DNA of 64,000 nucleotides, from positions 39,186,623-39,250,622 of the forward strand of contig OV277861.1 of the NCBI GenBank assembly GCA_922989275.2, read 5' to 3'. This DNA comes from Gari tellinella (taxonomy: Eukaryota; Mollusca; Bivalvia; Cardiida; Psammobiidae). The position numbers and the translations under genes are program-made. Under the pieces are notes generated by a model. It saw only the letters and a program-made list of their open reading frames with translations. It was not told the DNA's origin and made no database searches. Position 1 is the first letter of the stretch; each line of letters starts with the position of its first letter. Positions 1 through 11,130 of the stretch are shown one piece after another.

Positions 1-99
1 TTTCCATGTAAATCCACGAGGTAGGATATGTTTTACTATCTTAGTCTCCACTGTTTTTCAATAATATCAAATTGTAATTGATTAAATTCTACTTTAACT

Positions 100-310
100 T
101 TTTCTTCCAGTTTCCAATTCAGAATAGTCCACCTTTTACTAGATCTATGTAGGTTATCATATTACAATACACATGTATATTGTAAAATGACAGACGGTGC
201 ATACCCTAATCAGAGGACTCCTTTAGGAGCCCTCTGATATGGGTCTTCACTGTTTGCATGGGACAGGTGTGCTCTTAACAGGTACACTATTTGTAAAGGA
301 CCCATATTAA
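100..310. repeat. Degraded T2-like copy
   Basis: Imperfect module 1-type hairpin (GGACTCCTTTAGGAGCC centre near 218-234) with CACTGTTTGCAT on the right; no clear TTAA ends. Confidence 0.5.
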
Positions 311-384
311 TTCAAATTGTTAAGATATCGTTTCTAGTTAGTATTGATTGTGTTATATTGTTGTTAACCATATATGATTTATGT

Positions 385-500
385 ACTTGTAGATATGTTG
401 AGGGCCTCATGGAAGATTGGTCTATATCAAATGAGCTCTCTCGTTAAATAAAGTCTTTATTATTATTATTATTAGTAGTAGTAGTAGTAGTAGTAGTATT
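385..500 (+). repeat. LINE/SINE 3' end with ATT/AGT microsatellite tail
   Basis: The CTCTCGTTAAATAAAGTCTT motif runs into (ATT)n then (AGT)n. The same end recurs on the minus strand at about 7031-7095 and 11590-11700, so this is a retroelement 3' end whose simple-repeat tail is part of the element. Confidence 0.6.
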
Positions 501-939
501 ACTTCATTGTACAAGTAAATGTAGTTACATATATTTGTCTTGTCTCACTGTGTAAGGATTTTGTCAAAACTGTGTTTATTCAAATAATATATCGGTAGTA
601 GTATCAATTGTTCATGCACACAGAAGATCAAAAGATACGGTATATTACGTCCGATGAAAAAGTTTGGCAGCGTTATGTCCCTTGACGGATGTTCATTGTA
701 TCTTGCGCTGGGGGCACTAATGATTTTACACTATGCTTAATCACCTTGCTTGCAATCAGTTATTCTATTATCGTAAATATTCCCTAGAATTCAACAGAAG
801 AAGGTCATGTACGTGCAGAGATTTTTCTGTGAGGTTGATACAGTATCAGTATCATTAACGGAAAGTGTTTGCTAATGAGCAAACCCGGAGCAAACAGTTC
901 AATGTGATTCAATCCGTCAGTGACAGGAATCTGCCGTTT

Positions 940-1620
940 GTACGCTCGTATACAGTGGAGAATATAAGAATCCACCATGAGTATTGATGTAGGATAGGTT
1001 ATTTTTTCTCCCCCCCCCCCCCCCATCCGGGTCAGAAAATTCATGCAGGGACGAGGCTTGACGAGTCTCTGCGTGAATTGTCTGACCCGCGTCATGCAGC
1101 GCTTGTGGTAAAGCTTGTCAAACAATAAAAGATGTCACGTGGTATGTAGGATAGAGTGATTCCCCATGCAGGATATCTCTATCCCACATAGGCGAAAATG
1201 GGAGAATATAAAAATCCACTATGAGTGTTGATGTGGGATAGGAATTTTCTCCCCCGAGGGTCAGAAAATTCATGCAGGGACGAGGCTTGCCGAGTCCCTG
1301 TAAGAATGTTCTGACCCGAGGGGGAGACAATTTCTATCCTACATCAACAAAACGAATGGTGGATTTTTTTCCCCATTTAAATCATTATAACATGATAGAA
1401 ATATCGAAATAATTGCAGTTTCTGTGCACTTTTTCCGCCAAACACGACGTTGTTTATAGTGACGTCGTCAGAAATGACGTCATTTAGTTACCCGCGTCAT
1501 GCAGCGCTTGTGGTAAAGCTGGGTAAACAATAAAAGACATCACGTGGTATGGAGGATAGAGTGATTCTACATGGGGAATATCTCTATCCCACATGGGCGA
1601 AAATGGGAGAAAACGTTATT
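940..1620. repeat. Complex repeat with about 405-bp internal duplication
   Basis: GGGTCAGAAAATTCATGCAG recurs at about 1029 and 1259, each followed by its inverse. GCGTCATGCAGCGCTTGTGG recurs at about 1089 and 1494. A poly-C run lies at 1011-1024. Minus-strand frames here are repeat translations. Confidence 0.7.
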
Positions 1621-1644
1621 CTTTCTCAGTTAACACGTTTATAC

Positions 1645-1896
1645 TGAAACAGCGTTAACCAAATTATGTCAAATGGGTTCTTCCATACTTATATAATATA
1701 ATATATATAGGATTAATTTAATTTTCAATTAAGGAGTATCTTGTCGAATTTTCATTTGCATTCTATTTTTGATAGAAATTCCTATTATCAAACAATACAG
1801 ACTTAGATCAGACACCGCATTATTCGGCGTCTGATCTGAGTAAGCACTGTTTGCCTATGTCCCTTTTATAAGAGACTATAGGCACAAATGAGTTAA
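1645..1896. repeat. Degraded T5-like copy
   Basis: Right half matches T5 (AAATTCCTAT, then TCAGACACCGCATTATTC hairpin, GCACAAATGAGTTAA). The left end is decayed. Confidence 0.5.
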
Positions 1897-2044
1897 CAAT
1901 CACTCAATATACGAGTGCATTCGACGTCCCGCCACAATGAGGTGATATTGAACAGAGCTGCAAGGAATGGCACGATGCATCATAAATACTTCTGAGAAAA
2001 GACAACAACAACAAAAACGACAAAAACAACTCAATATGATCGTA

Positions 2045-2227
2045 CGGTCGAACTTCGATATCTCGAACTCGATTAAGTCGAACGTCCGTATTTCAAAGTT
2101 AAAACGTGGCACTTTGAAATATTGGTACATGTATGTTCTACTGAACCGAGCATGAAATAATGTTGTTCATGTGTCGAACTATCGGATAGTTCGAGTAAAG
2201 CGAGTTCGAGATATCGAAGTTCGCCTG
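2045..2227. mobile_element. P4 TA element, copy 1
   Basis: Ends GGTCGAACTTCGATATCTCG and the inverse at 2205-2227, TA at 2043-2044 and 2228-2229. AAAGTTAAAACGTGGC is shared with the copies at 50050 and 52665. Confidence 0.75.
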
Positions 2228-2399
2228 TATTTACTCCGTGTTTGCCTTTCCCCGAGTAGAGTGGTTATTTGCAAACAGTTTTGGAGTCTGGTGATGTCGA
2301 TTACAAACAGTTTGGAGCCACGTCAGACGCCGAGCTAACTTATGTGTGATCAGACACAAGAATATATCTAAATTGTCAGAATTTTCAAAAAGCTGTCAT

Positions 2400-2690
2400 T
2401 TGCTACATTTTATTGCATTGCGTTTGCGTTTCGCTTGCGTTTCAACGGTAAACAAAACAACGTCTTCTCAACTGTAATCGCATTTCCAAGTCAAAGTCAA
2501 AATTTCTTTATTGGCACAGCTAACATAGTCTTACAGTGGGGAAAACGTTATTCTTTCCCAAAAAACGCGTTTACGCTAAAACTATTTTTTCCATTGCAAA
2601 CAGTATGGAGCAGATCAGAGGCCGGGTAACCCGGCGTCTGATTTACCCGGCGTCTGATCAGGCACCCTACAAAAATCTACCGGTAGTATG
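2400..2690. repeat. P2-like copies, degraded
   Basis: TTACAGTGGGGAAAACGTTA at 2530 starts a P2 end, followed by module 1 hairpin CCGGGTAACCCGGCGTCTGA with part of it duplicated. Confidence 0.55.
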
Positions 2691-2797
2691 TAAATTTAAT
2701 AAATGAATACAGAGGATAAGTGTAAGCAAACGATATTGCGTCAAGCGATGGAGTTAAGTGACAGCCATTCGTATTGCTGGGGTTAATAGTTGTTTAA

Positions 2798-2996
2798 CTC
2801 TTTGCATGCTAGCGGTGGATATATCCACCACAGTGATTACCTTTGCAAACAGTTTTGTAACGCCGCGTCTCATCAGGATCCAAACTGTTTGCCATTCTGA
2901 CCCTGAATTTTAGAAGAAATTTTGAAAAAATCTAATCTTAGAATAGAAGCAGACGACAAATTGTTGCAGACAAAAAATTACCCAGCATGCAAAGAG
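2798..2996. mobile_element. T3 TTAA element
   Basis: Perfect 13-bp inverted ends CTCTTTGCATGCT, with TTAA at 2794-2797 and 2997-3000. Module 1 half-hairpin at about 2850-2893. Confidence 0.85.
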
Positions 2997-3223
2997 TTAA
3001 GTCTATAAACAGCAAGTGTCGTTTAACCGTACACTGCCCTCTCAAATCGGGAAAACAACAACCGAAATCGGGGAAAACTGCAAGCGAAATTGGACAATTA
3101 ATTTGATATACAGTCAATTTTGCGTTATGCTGTCATTAAATGAGGAAGTAATGAGATATCTAAAGACAGATAACGACTTCATATTGAACATAAGAGACAG
3201 AGAAACCCCAACCCCTTACTTAA

Positions 3224-3465
3224 CCCTTTGAACCCTAGTCCCGCATATAGGCGTCCTTTTCAAACAGTATACATGTGAAAAGTGCACTTGTTCTATGCAA
3301 ACAGTGAAAACACAGATCAGAGGGCTCCTTAGGGAGACATATGGTCTGGGTCTTGACTGTTTGTCATTGTGCAAAACATTGACAAATACAACCCTTAAAA
3401 GTCAGAAATGGACTAGACTAAAATGGAAACTGGCATTGTCCATTTGAAGTTTTAGGGAGGAATAG
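3224..3465. mobile_element. T2 TTAA element
   Basis: TTAA at 3220-3223 and 3466-3469; left CCCTTTGAACCCTAGTC, right end matching the inverse of CTCTTTCCTCCC. Module 1 hairpin at 3298-3363. Confidence 0.85.
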
Positions 3466-3566
3466 TTAAAAGGAGGTGTCTGCATTAATTGTTTTGTACT
3501 GCATTAAACTATCGCATTTTATAAATATTGCTACAAGTATAATTTTTCCAAAGATTAATCGCTTAA

Positions 3567-3943
3567 CCCCTCGCCCGTCGATCGCGACTTGATGGGTACA
3601 TGTATTTGTAAACAGTGTGGAAGCCAGATCAGACGCCACATAATCAGGTTCCAAACTGTTTGAACCTCTGCTTTATGTTTCTTCGATTTAAAAGTGCATA
3701 AATCAAATTTTACAAATTTTGCAGAAAAATATTTCAAAGGATACAATATTTTTTACAATATTCCAGACAGGGAATTAAATAAGTATTTATATATAAACTG
3801 CTCTTTTCTAATATATCGACCTCTAAGGGCCTTTTTAAAAGAAAATCACGTGATTTTCTTTGAAAAAGGCCCTTAGAGGTCGATATATTAAACAAGAGCA
3901 GTTTATATATAAATATTTCAAAGCATATAAGGCCGGATAAGGG
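3567..3943. mobile_element. TTAA element containing a large palindrome
   Basis: TTAA at 3563-3566 and 3944-3947 with weakly inverted ends (CCCCTCGCCCG / CCGGATAAGGG). A palindrome of about 140 bp fills 3780-3920, centred on AATCACGTGATT, and AAATATTTCAAAG flanks it on both sides. Confidence 0.75.
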
Positions 3944-4101
3944 TTAAACTGTGACTGCATTGAGTTATTATATTGTGTCCTCAATTTGGTCAGTTCGGTT
4001 CAAATGTGGTTAAGTATGTGTTAGTGTGACAAGCAAATAGTCCCAGAGGATGTATATAAATACACACTCGGCCTATAATTCCACAGAATTTGCGTCTAAT
4101 A

Positions 4102-4557
4102 CAGTGGCGAATGCGTTACTCTTTCACGCTAAAACTATATCTTCTTCCATTGCAAACAGTTTAGGATCAGATCAGACACCGGGTAACCCGGCATCAGATA
4201 AGGCTCCAAACTGTTTGCCACTCAGAATAAAATAAATAGTTAGCACATTCAACAAGTTGTCATTTTCTACATTTTATTGCAATGCGTTTGCGATTCGTTT
4301 GCGTTTAACCCATTTGTGCCCATGATCCCATATATGGAACATAGGCAAACAGTGTAGACTCTGATCAGACGCCGCATTAAGCGGCGTCTGATCAGAGTCT
4401 ACACTGTTTGCTGATAGGAATTTCAATATAAAACAAAATGAAAATGAAAATTTTGACCAGGTATCCCTTTGATAAAAAATGGACTAATCCAATATAAAAC
4501 ATAGTAGAATCCAATGGGCGCAAATGGGTTAAACGAGAAAGAACGTTTTCTCCACTG
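4102..4557. mobile_element. P2 element with nested T5
   Basis: Left TACAGTGGCGAATGCGTTAC, right CGTTTTCTCCACTG. Module 1 hairpin with CCGGGTAACCCGG tip at 4151-4219. A T5 element is inserted at a TTAA in its right half. Confidence 0.75.
4309..4528. mobile_element. T5 TTAA element nested in P2
   Basis: 220 bp with inverted CCCATTTGTGCCCAT ends and TTAA at 4305-4308 and 4529-4532. Near-perfect module 1 hairpin at 4344-4411. Confidence 0.85.
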
Positions 4558-4787
4558 TCTCAGTCTTTTCTGTTGTACAGTAGACGAGTGCGTTCGTTAT
4601 TCTTTCCCAATTAACGCAAACGAAACGTCAATTCAATGGACTTAATTGTAGAAAATTACAATGTCTTGACATTTCTAACGATTTATTCTAATCTGAGAGG
4701 AAAACAGACTGGGCCTGATCAGACGCCGGGTTACCCGGGGTCTGAACTGGTTTCTAACTGTTTGCAATGGACATATGGTTTTTAGTA

Positions 4788-5234
4788 CAGTAAAACATCT
4801 CTATTACGACCACTAAAAAGAAGGCTAATTGATTGTATAACAGACATGTGACAGCCTCTTTCCTCCCTGAAACTTTAAATTGACAATTCCAGTTTCTATT
4901 TTAGTCTAGTCCATTTCTGACTTTTAAGGGTTATTTTTGTCAATGTTTGGCATTCTGACAAACAGTGAAGACCCTGATCAGAAGGCTCCTTTCGGAGCCC
5001 TCTGATCTGGGTCTTCACTGTTTGCATAGGGCAAGCGTACTATTCACATGTACACTGTTTGAAAAGGACGCCTATATGCGGGACTAGGGTTCAAAGGGTT
5101 AAAGCAAGGTGACAGTAAAACAGAAAGCTGCTGAAGGAGCTTTCTGTTTTACTGTCACCTTGCTTTAAGCTGTCATCTGTTTTAAACACCTAATAATTTA
5201 CATTATTTAGTGGTGTAATAGAGAGGTTTTACTG
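4788..5234. mobile_element. P1 element with nested T2
   Basis: P1 inverted ends with TA at 4786-4787 and 5235-5236. Perfect module 2 hairpin (AAAGCAAGGTGACAGTAAAA) at 5101-5168. T2 lies at 4856-5098, placed at the TTAA at the hairpin base; the left TTAA of the nest is missing. Confidence 0.85.
4856..5098. mobile_element. T2 element nested in P1
   Basis: Reverse orientation: CTCTTTCCTCCCTGAAAC at left, CTAGGGTTCAAAGGG at right, TTAA at 5099-5102 only. Module 1 hairpin at about 4962-5024. Confidence 0.8.
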
Positions 5235-5373
5235 TATAATTATTGGGAACGAATAACAGATCAGAACAGAACAAAACATAATTTTGTTCAGATTTGTACA
5301 AAGTACATCATCTCATTCACATATAAATATTCACAAATATATAACATCACGTGACAATATGAGGATGAATACA

Positions 5374-5910
5374 TCAATTATTTTCGTTTAAGGAACGTTT
5401 TACTCTAAGAGCGTCTCTAATAAATATAGATAAGTTAAACAAAATTTGTTTATTTGTGGTTTTCATTAATTCAATAAATTTAAACATTGAAGGTCTTTGA
5501 AAAAAGTACTTCTTTAGATATTTCACTCTCAAATTCACGTAACAAGGACAAACGCATATGAAATGGAATTCATCTTCAATATCACCAGAGTTGCAGCATA
5601 AACAAATTCTTTCGTTACGAATTAATCTATGTTGTGCAAATCTGCCAGTTTGAATTCTAAGAGAATGCGACGAAAGCCTTAATCTGGAAACACTGCATCT
5701 AAGTGAATAAGGTAAAATATCTAAATAGCCTTCATAATCGATTCTACTTTTCAAGAATTTGTAAGTGTTTAAAACAGGACTGCTATTGACTGAAACATGC
5801 CATTGCTGAATAAAGTTATTGATAACTCTTTGCTTAGAAATATATGGAAATGTCTTAACATTCACCTGTTCTGCATTATAGAAAACAAAGCCAAAACCAT
5901 AATTATTCAA
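5374..5910 (-). pseudogene. LINE ORF2 C-terminal fragment with zinc knuckle
   Basis: C-terminal part of the same LINE: 178 codons with the Cys/His cluster CLCCNSGDIEDEFHF...C followed by a basic tail, the usual end of ORF2 in this group. The stop at 5374 is probably the original one. The 3' UTR runs on to about 5250 and borders a P1 element. Confidence 0.78.
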
Positions 5911-6140
5911 AACACTTTTAACTCTAGAAACCCAGTTGTTTTTCCCCCTTCACAGTCATTGAGCCCTTGCTGATACAATGTTTTAATTAAAATGTTATCA
6001 TTATTATTAACTAGTTTTAGCCAATATTTTATTATACTAACATATCGTGATACATATAAAGGATAACGACCAAGTTCACCATATACAGCATTAGAGCTCG
6101 TGTTAAGCCTTATCCCTAACAATCTCTTGCAAAATTTCAA
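5907..6140 (-). pseudogene. LINE ORF2 middle fragment
   Basis: Same element, different frame from the upstream RT fragment. FCKRLLGIRLNTSS and YGELGRYPLYV are typical of the region downstream of RT in molluscan jockey-like LINEs. It is separated from the RT part by about 110 bp without an open frame, and from the next part by a frameshift at about 5910. Confidence 0.75.
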
Positions 6141-6252
6141 ATGTATACTTTCTATCTCTTTTGATTTTCCAAAACCCCAAATCTCCGAACTACATTGTAT
6201 ATCCTAAAATAGAGCCAACGAAAGAGTCAAACAACTGACACAGAAGTTTTGG

Positions 6253-6690
6253 TTATAGCTTCACTTTCTTACAATTATACAATAACATATTTAATGCTTT
6301 TAAAGATTTCCCAATTAAATGTTCTTGATTTTTGGAAAAATTACCAGTGTAATTTAATACTGTACCCAAGTAGTTAAAATCATCAACCAAATCAATAGGT
6401 TTGCCATTGTAAGTCCAGGCTTCATTTAAACGTGGTTTACCCCTTTTCCTGAACACCATAATTTTTGTTTTCTCTGTGTTTACTTCCAAACCCCAAGTAT
6501 TACAATAAGTGTATAACAAATCTAAATGTTTTTGTAATTCTTCTACACTATTAGCTAGAAGTGCCATATCATCCGCAAATAGATATAAAATCAATATTAT
6601 ATCATCAATCAATAAACCGGAATTAATTTCATCTTGCAAAAACAGCTTTAAGTCATCCATGAATAAAGACACTAACAACGTCTTCTCCAC
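6253..6690 (-). pseudogene. LINE reverse transcriptase fragment (5'-truncated)
   Basis: The longest of three minus-strand fragments of one non-LTR retrotransposon. It shows the reverse-transcriptase palm with the catalytic FADD box (residues 38-41 of this frame), then NTEKTKIMVF and NYLGT, both typical of LINE RT domains of the jockey/CR1 type. The first eight or so codons come from neighbouring P2-like repeat, so the LINE itself starts near 6668. Endonuclease, fingers and most of RT upstream are missing. It ends at a stop at 6253. Dead copy; the family assignment is by motif recall only. Confidence 0.85.
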
Positions 6691-6764
6691 TGTAATTGTT
6701 GAGGAATGTTTCGAATAACTAACAGAGTTTTTACATACACAGTAAGACTACGGTCACTAAAAAA

Positions 6765-6969
6765 CAGGGCTGCCATTTCTCCGGAATTTTCCGAAATCTT
6801 CGGATTGTTATCCTAGCAGATGATAACTTAAAGCAGACTGAAAGTAAAACAGAATGCGCCTTAAAACGCATGCTGTTTTACTTTCAACCTGCTTTAAGTA
6901 ATCGCGCTTGATAAATATAAAATTTAGAAATCTTATGGATTTGTTCAAGATCAACTTATGGCAGCCCTG
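6765..6969. mobile_element. hAT-like foldback carrying module 2 hairpin
   Basis: Ends CAGGGCTGCC and GGCAGCCCTG; flanking 8-mers CTAAAAAA and CAAAAAAA match at 7 of 8. The interior has the AACTTAAAGCAG...CTGCTTTAAGT hairpin otherwise seen in T1 and P1. Confidence 0.65.
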
Positions 6970-7014
6970 CAAAAAAAGGGTCGAATTCTCAGGCGCTTAT
7001 TGTATAGGAAGCAT

Positions 7015-7100
7015 TATAATAATGACAAGTTTATAATAATAATAATGATAATAATAATAATAAAGACTTTATTTAACGAGCATTAATGGTACTGTTATCC
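7015..7100 (-). repeat. LINE/SINE 3' end, ATT-type tail
   Basis: The reverse complement reads GCTCGTTAAATAAAGTCTTT followed by (ATT)n with one interruption; same family as 385-500. Confidence 0.6.
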
Positions 7101-7224
7101 TAAACCCAAACGTAATGCATTAAAATTTTAAAAACTACATTGTCTTGAATTTTACACAATATGTATTTAGTTTGAATCCGAATAGTTAACCGTTTGGAGC
7201 CTAATCAGACAACGGGTTACGGAC

Positions 7225-7350
7225 AACAACAGCCTATATGGGTATTATAATAGATTTGTATTGATACGAAGTCAGTGTATACAGTGAGAAATGTTTGTCT
7301 TCGAAAACAAATTTGCCTTCGTAGCAATACAAATCTGTTATAATAAGTTA
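7225..7350. repeat. Foldback repeat
   Basis: TTATAATAGATTTGTATTGA at left is mirrored by the inverse near 7323-7343, with TTCGAAAACAAA in the middle; about 115 bp, family unknown. Confidence 0.5.
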
Positions 7351-7499
7351 TATATAAGTTGTCGTAGCAAAACATTTCACCGTAATACATAGGTGGGCCC
7401 ACAGTGGAAGGGAGATTACTGTTTAAATCTTATCGAACGACAACCGCCAAGTTAAGTCCCGTTACTGCCACCACTCAATGGGAATATCTATTTGAGAGT

Positions 7500-7945
7500 T
7501 AGCCCTTTTCTCCATAAATACGCCGTTTGCGCCTTTTGTTCATTCTTCCACCAAAAAAAGTTCAAATTTATTCAGTTAAGAATCTATACCATAAGAACTA
7601 AATTTCTATATCCCAGCAGAACGTAACTAAAAGAAGACTGAACGTAAAGCAGAATACTCATTAGGCGTATTCTGTTTTCCTTTCAGCCAGCTTTAAGTGG
7701 TAAATCATCTTCATAATACAAACAGGCTATGTTTACACATGTTTGCGCCTTTAGTTTATTCTTCAACAGAAGAAAATAATTCCCTAGCTGTTATACAGCC
7801 ATATATATACAATATACGAAATATTTTCTATAGCCTAGCAGATGGTAGCGTAACTTTAGTTTTACTTTCAGTCTGCTTTGGGCTATCATGCTGTCACTTG
7901 TCTTCAAAACTAGAAACATGAAATCGGATAGTGAATTAGCCCCTT
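7500..7945. repeat. Two degraded T1 copies
   Basis: Each has the CCATAAATACGCC-like left end or relic, GAAGAAAATA, and a module 2 hairpin remnant (7628-7696, 7843-7873). Confidence 0.5.
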
Positions 7946-7969
7946 ATTGCCCTTATATCGCCAGCTTTA

Positions 7970-8168
7970 ACCCATTCCATGATTATAATTGGATGAGTCA
8001 ATTTATTACCTAAGGGGTGCCTGATCTAAATTTTCATTTTCGTTTTGTTTTATATTGAAATTCCTATTGACATATTCCTATCAGATACCAGTGATGTGGT
8101 GTCTGATCAGAGTCTACACTGCTTGCCTATATGTCCCTATTAAAGGACGCTAGGCACAAACGGGTTTA
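7970..8168. repeat. Degraded T5 copy
   Basis: TTTAACCCATTCCATGAT at left, TAGGCACAAACGGGTTTA at right, and decayed hairpin TCTGATCAGAGTCTACACTG. Confidence 0.55.
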
Positions 8169-8204
8169 TTTGTGCCTTAATTATTAAGTCCATGTAATGT
8201 TTAA

Positions 8205-8443
8205 CCCTTTGAACCCTAGTCCTTTTAGGCGTCCTTTTCAAACAGTGAAAATGTGAAAAGTACACTTGTCCTATGCAAACAGTGAATACCCAGATCAGAG
8301 GGATCCAAAAGGAGCCCTCTGATCAGGGTCTTCACTGTTTGTCATATTGCCAAACATTGACAAAAACAACCCTAAAAGTCAGAAATGGACTAGACTTAAA
8401 TGGAAACTGGAATTTTTCATTTAAAATTTTAGGGAGGAAAGAG
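8205..8443. mobile_element. T2 TTAA element
   Basis: TTAA at 8201-8204 and 8444-8447; same layout as 3224-3465. Module 1 hairpin at 8275-8341. Confidence 0.85.
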
Positions 8444-8589
8444 TTAAAGCAGTTTGGCAGAATCGATGCAAGTGTCAAAACGATTGGAATCTTTATCAGA
8501 ATATGTATCTTAAAAGTCGCCCGTGACGATGGGTTGATAACAACAATCGGAAATTATCAAATATTGATATCAGCTTCTTTGGAACTCTT

Positions 8590-8850
8590 TCTTAGCCCAC
8601 TAATTCATAAATACGCTTTTAATTTAATAGTCCGCTGAAGAAAGTAGTTCCACTTTATACAATATGTATCATAAGAAATACTTTATATATACTTTATATA
8701 CTTTGCAGATGTTACCATAAAGCAGGCTGGAAGTAAAGCAAGAGGTGCGTTCTGCTTTACTTAAAGAATTAACCTGTTGTTTTGTTGTTGTATTTTTTTA
8801 AAGTGGTCAACTGTTTTCAAAACTACAACAGGTTATGGGATAAAGGTTAA
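8590..8850. repeat. Degraded T1 copy
   Basis: ATAAAGCAGGCTGGAAGTAA hairpin remnant and right end AACAGGTTATGGGATAAAGG followed by TTAA. Confidence 0.5.
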
Positions 8851-8917
8851 GACATTCAACCTCAACGTCGAGTATACTCGTCATTTACAAATAATGTAGA
8901 TATACATGTAAAAAGTA

Positions 8918-9289
8918 CAGCGCTCCCTCTCTCTATATAGAACGGCCCTCCCAACAACGACTCCCTCCTTACAACGACCCATGCCGCAGTTCCCTAAGCA
9001 AGACAATTATGTCCAACGCTTTTATTGCTGCAATAGTGTCTGCTTCAAATTGTCGTCTGCTGTTTTTCTCAAAGTAACATATAAGTGGATATTTTGATAG
9101 AAAAATATATAAACGAGTGACAAACAGCTTGAATCCAGATCATACGCCGCTTTACGCGGCGTCTGATCTGGATTCAAGCTGTTTGAAAATGTCAGCCAAG
9201 TCTTAATTTTCTCTCCCTATAACGACTCCCTTCGAACAACACACACAATATGTGTATCCCATTTGGTGTCGTTGTAGAGAGGGAGCACT
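8918..9289. mobile_element. P3 TA element, copy 1
   Basis: CAGCGCTCCCTCTCT at left, GTTGTAGAGAGGGAGCACT at right, TA at 8916-8917. Near-perfect module 1 hairpin at 9121-9186. Confidence 0.75.
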
Positions 9290-9490
9290 CCAACCTGTTT
9301 GCAATGGAAATAACAGTTTTAACGTAAACGCGTTTATTGGGAAAGAATAACGTTTTCTCCAGTGTACTAACATGTGTCCTTTGCACGCGGTGTATATATA
9401 AACCCAGATCAAAGGACAGCCATCTGATCAGGGTTTGTACTGTTTGTCATTTTGAAAAGTTGTACAGAAAGAAACAACCCTATAAAATCA
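9290..9490. repeat. P2 end followed by T2 relic
   Basis: GTAAACGCGTTTATTGGGAA...TTTTCTCCAGTGTA is a P2 right end; CCCAGATCAAAGGACAGCC hairpin relic follows. Confidence 0.5.
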
Positions 9491-9494
9491 CAAA

Positions 9495-9866
9495 TGGACT
9501 ACAGCGCTCCCTCTCTACAACGACTACTGACACCCAATTGGAATCAGAGATTGTGTGCGTTGTTCGGAGGGAGTCGTTATGGGGAGGGAAATTGGCTTAC
9601 TTTTGCAAACAGCTTGAATCCAGATTAGACGCCGCGTAACGCGGTGTCTGATCTGGATTCAAGCTGTTTGTCACTCGTCATTAATTTATATTCTGTCAAA
9701 ATGTCAATTATGTCACTTTGAGAAAAGAAGCGGACGACAATTTTAAGCCGACAAAATTGCAGCAGTAAAAGTGTTAGACATAATTGTACTGTCTAGGGAA
9801 TTGCGACAAGTGTCGTCGTAAGGAGGGAGTCGTTGTTGGGAGGGCCATTGTAGAGAGGGTACACTA
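9495..9866. mobile_element. P3 TA element, copy 2
   Basis: CAGCGCTCCCTCTCTACAAC at left, GAGGGCCATTGTAGAGAGGG at right. Module 1 hairpin at 9605-9670 with one mismatch at the tip. Confidence 0.75.
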
Positions 9867-9926
9867 TATAATTAATACGAAATTAGCATTGCCCATTAAA
9901 GGTTTCCGTGATGAGTTCTGAATTAA

Positions 9927-10132
9927 TCCTTAGCCTGCCACGCACGACTATAGCTCCATATGCAAACAGCTTGGATCCGGATGAGACGCCGAATAACTCG
10001 GCGTCTCATCCGGATCCAGGCTGTTTGACACTCGGACAATATTTTCAGCAATTTTGAGCAACTTTGAAGCACTTTGAAACTTGTAGCAGACGAGAAATAT
10101 AGCAGACGACAATTTATTTGGCGGGCTAAGGG
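9927..10132. mobile_element. T4 TTAA element, copy 1
   Basis: 206 bp; TTAA at 9923-9926 and 10133-10136; ends TCCTTAGCCTGCC / GGCGGGCTAAGGG. Hairpin at about 9962-10027 with GCCGAATAACTCGGC tip. Almost identical to 52209-52414. Confidence 0.85.
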
Positions 10133-10558
10133 TTAAGGATGATTCCTTGCAGCATGTGTCCGAAGAGATGTGAACGGACTAGGTATAGGCTAATGGGGTA
10201 AATGTTAACAAAAAATATCTTTTAAAAAAAAGATATTCAGCGGAATTAGTGGTTGAACTAATGCTATATATTATGGGTGTGCAAATTTGAATAAAATTGA
10301 GGTTTTCAAAGAATTGTAATATCTTGGATTGAAAAGCAATAAATACAAGTATACAATGGAAACAGTAACTTTTATTTAAAATGCAAAACTATCATGTACA
10401 GGAATGCAAAACAAAACAATATTTTAACTCATATCCTAGTTACTGGTAATGTGATCCTCACATAAATATATGGTCTATATATCAAACTTCATTCATAGAG
10501 TTTCTTGAAACAAACTATAATTTATAAACTGCTGATTTCTAAATACACAAACAGATAA

Positions 10559-10830
10559 AAACTTACCCGGCGTCTGGTCTGGATTCAAACTGTTTGCAAA
10601 TTGATAAAGACATCTTAGTCAAATCACGATAATATCTGAAGCCATTGCTCTATTTTTATTTAGGGTTGATATTTGACAAGTCATGTTACAAAATGACAAA
10701 AAGTGCAGATCCTGATCATAGGGCTCCTAAACCAGGGCCTCTGATCTGGGTCTACACTGTTTGCATAGGACAAGTGTACTATTCACATGTTCACTGTTTG
10801 TATACTGAATCTGTGTACAATTCCGTGTTT
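10559..10830. repeat. Module 1 fragment and T2-like relic
   Basis: ACCCGGCGTCTGGTCTGGAT near 10565, then a T2 hairpin relic at 10700-10765 with GGACAAGTGTACTATTCACA. No intact ends. Confidence 0.5.
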
Positions 10831-10882
10831 TAACCCGTTGCCCCATAGCATGTTGCTAGAGACAAGTGCCCACTTGCTTTAA

Positions 10883-11126
10883 CCCATTACCCCATAGAAG
10901 CGCCTTTTAGCGGATATGATTTATTCCTACGCTGAAGAAAATAGTTCCAATTTAATCATTCATGAATATATAGTATAGGGAATATTTTCTATATTCTAGC
11001 AGATGGAAGCTTAAAGCAGGCTGTAAGTAAAGCAGAATGCGCCTTAAGGCGCATTCTGCTTTACTTTCAACCTGTTTTAAGTGGTCACCTATCTTCAATA
11101 CTAGAAATAAGCTATCAGGTAAAGGG
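10883..11126. mobile_element. T1 element nested in a T1 relic
   Basis: 244 bp; TTAA at 10879-10882 and 11127-11130; hairpin ATGCGCCTTAAGGCGCAT tip at about 11037-11054. Inserted at the hairpin-base TTAA of a partial T1 whose head is at 10832-10882. Confidence 0.8.
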
Positions 11127-11130
11127 TTAA

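Noticed and set aside
805..1330. Minus-strand frames of 106 and 70 codons sharing KPRPCMNFLT
   Set aside because: Both are translations of the duplicated repeat GGGTCAGAAAATTCATGCAG.
5101..5168. Hairpin as transcription terminator
   Set aside because: Rho-independent terminators do not apply in animal nuclear DNA; the hairpin recurs as part of mobile elements.
5374..6690. Host gene on the minus strand
   Set aside because: FADD box and zinc-knuckle content, frame breaks and truncation identify a dead LINE.
8273..8638. 121-codon plus-strand frame
   Set aside because: Starts inside a T2 hairpin and runs into T1-like repeat; no domain and no conserved start.
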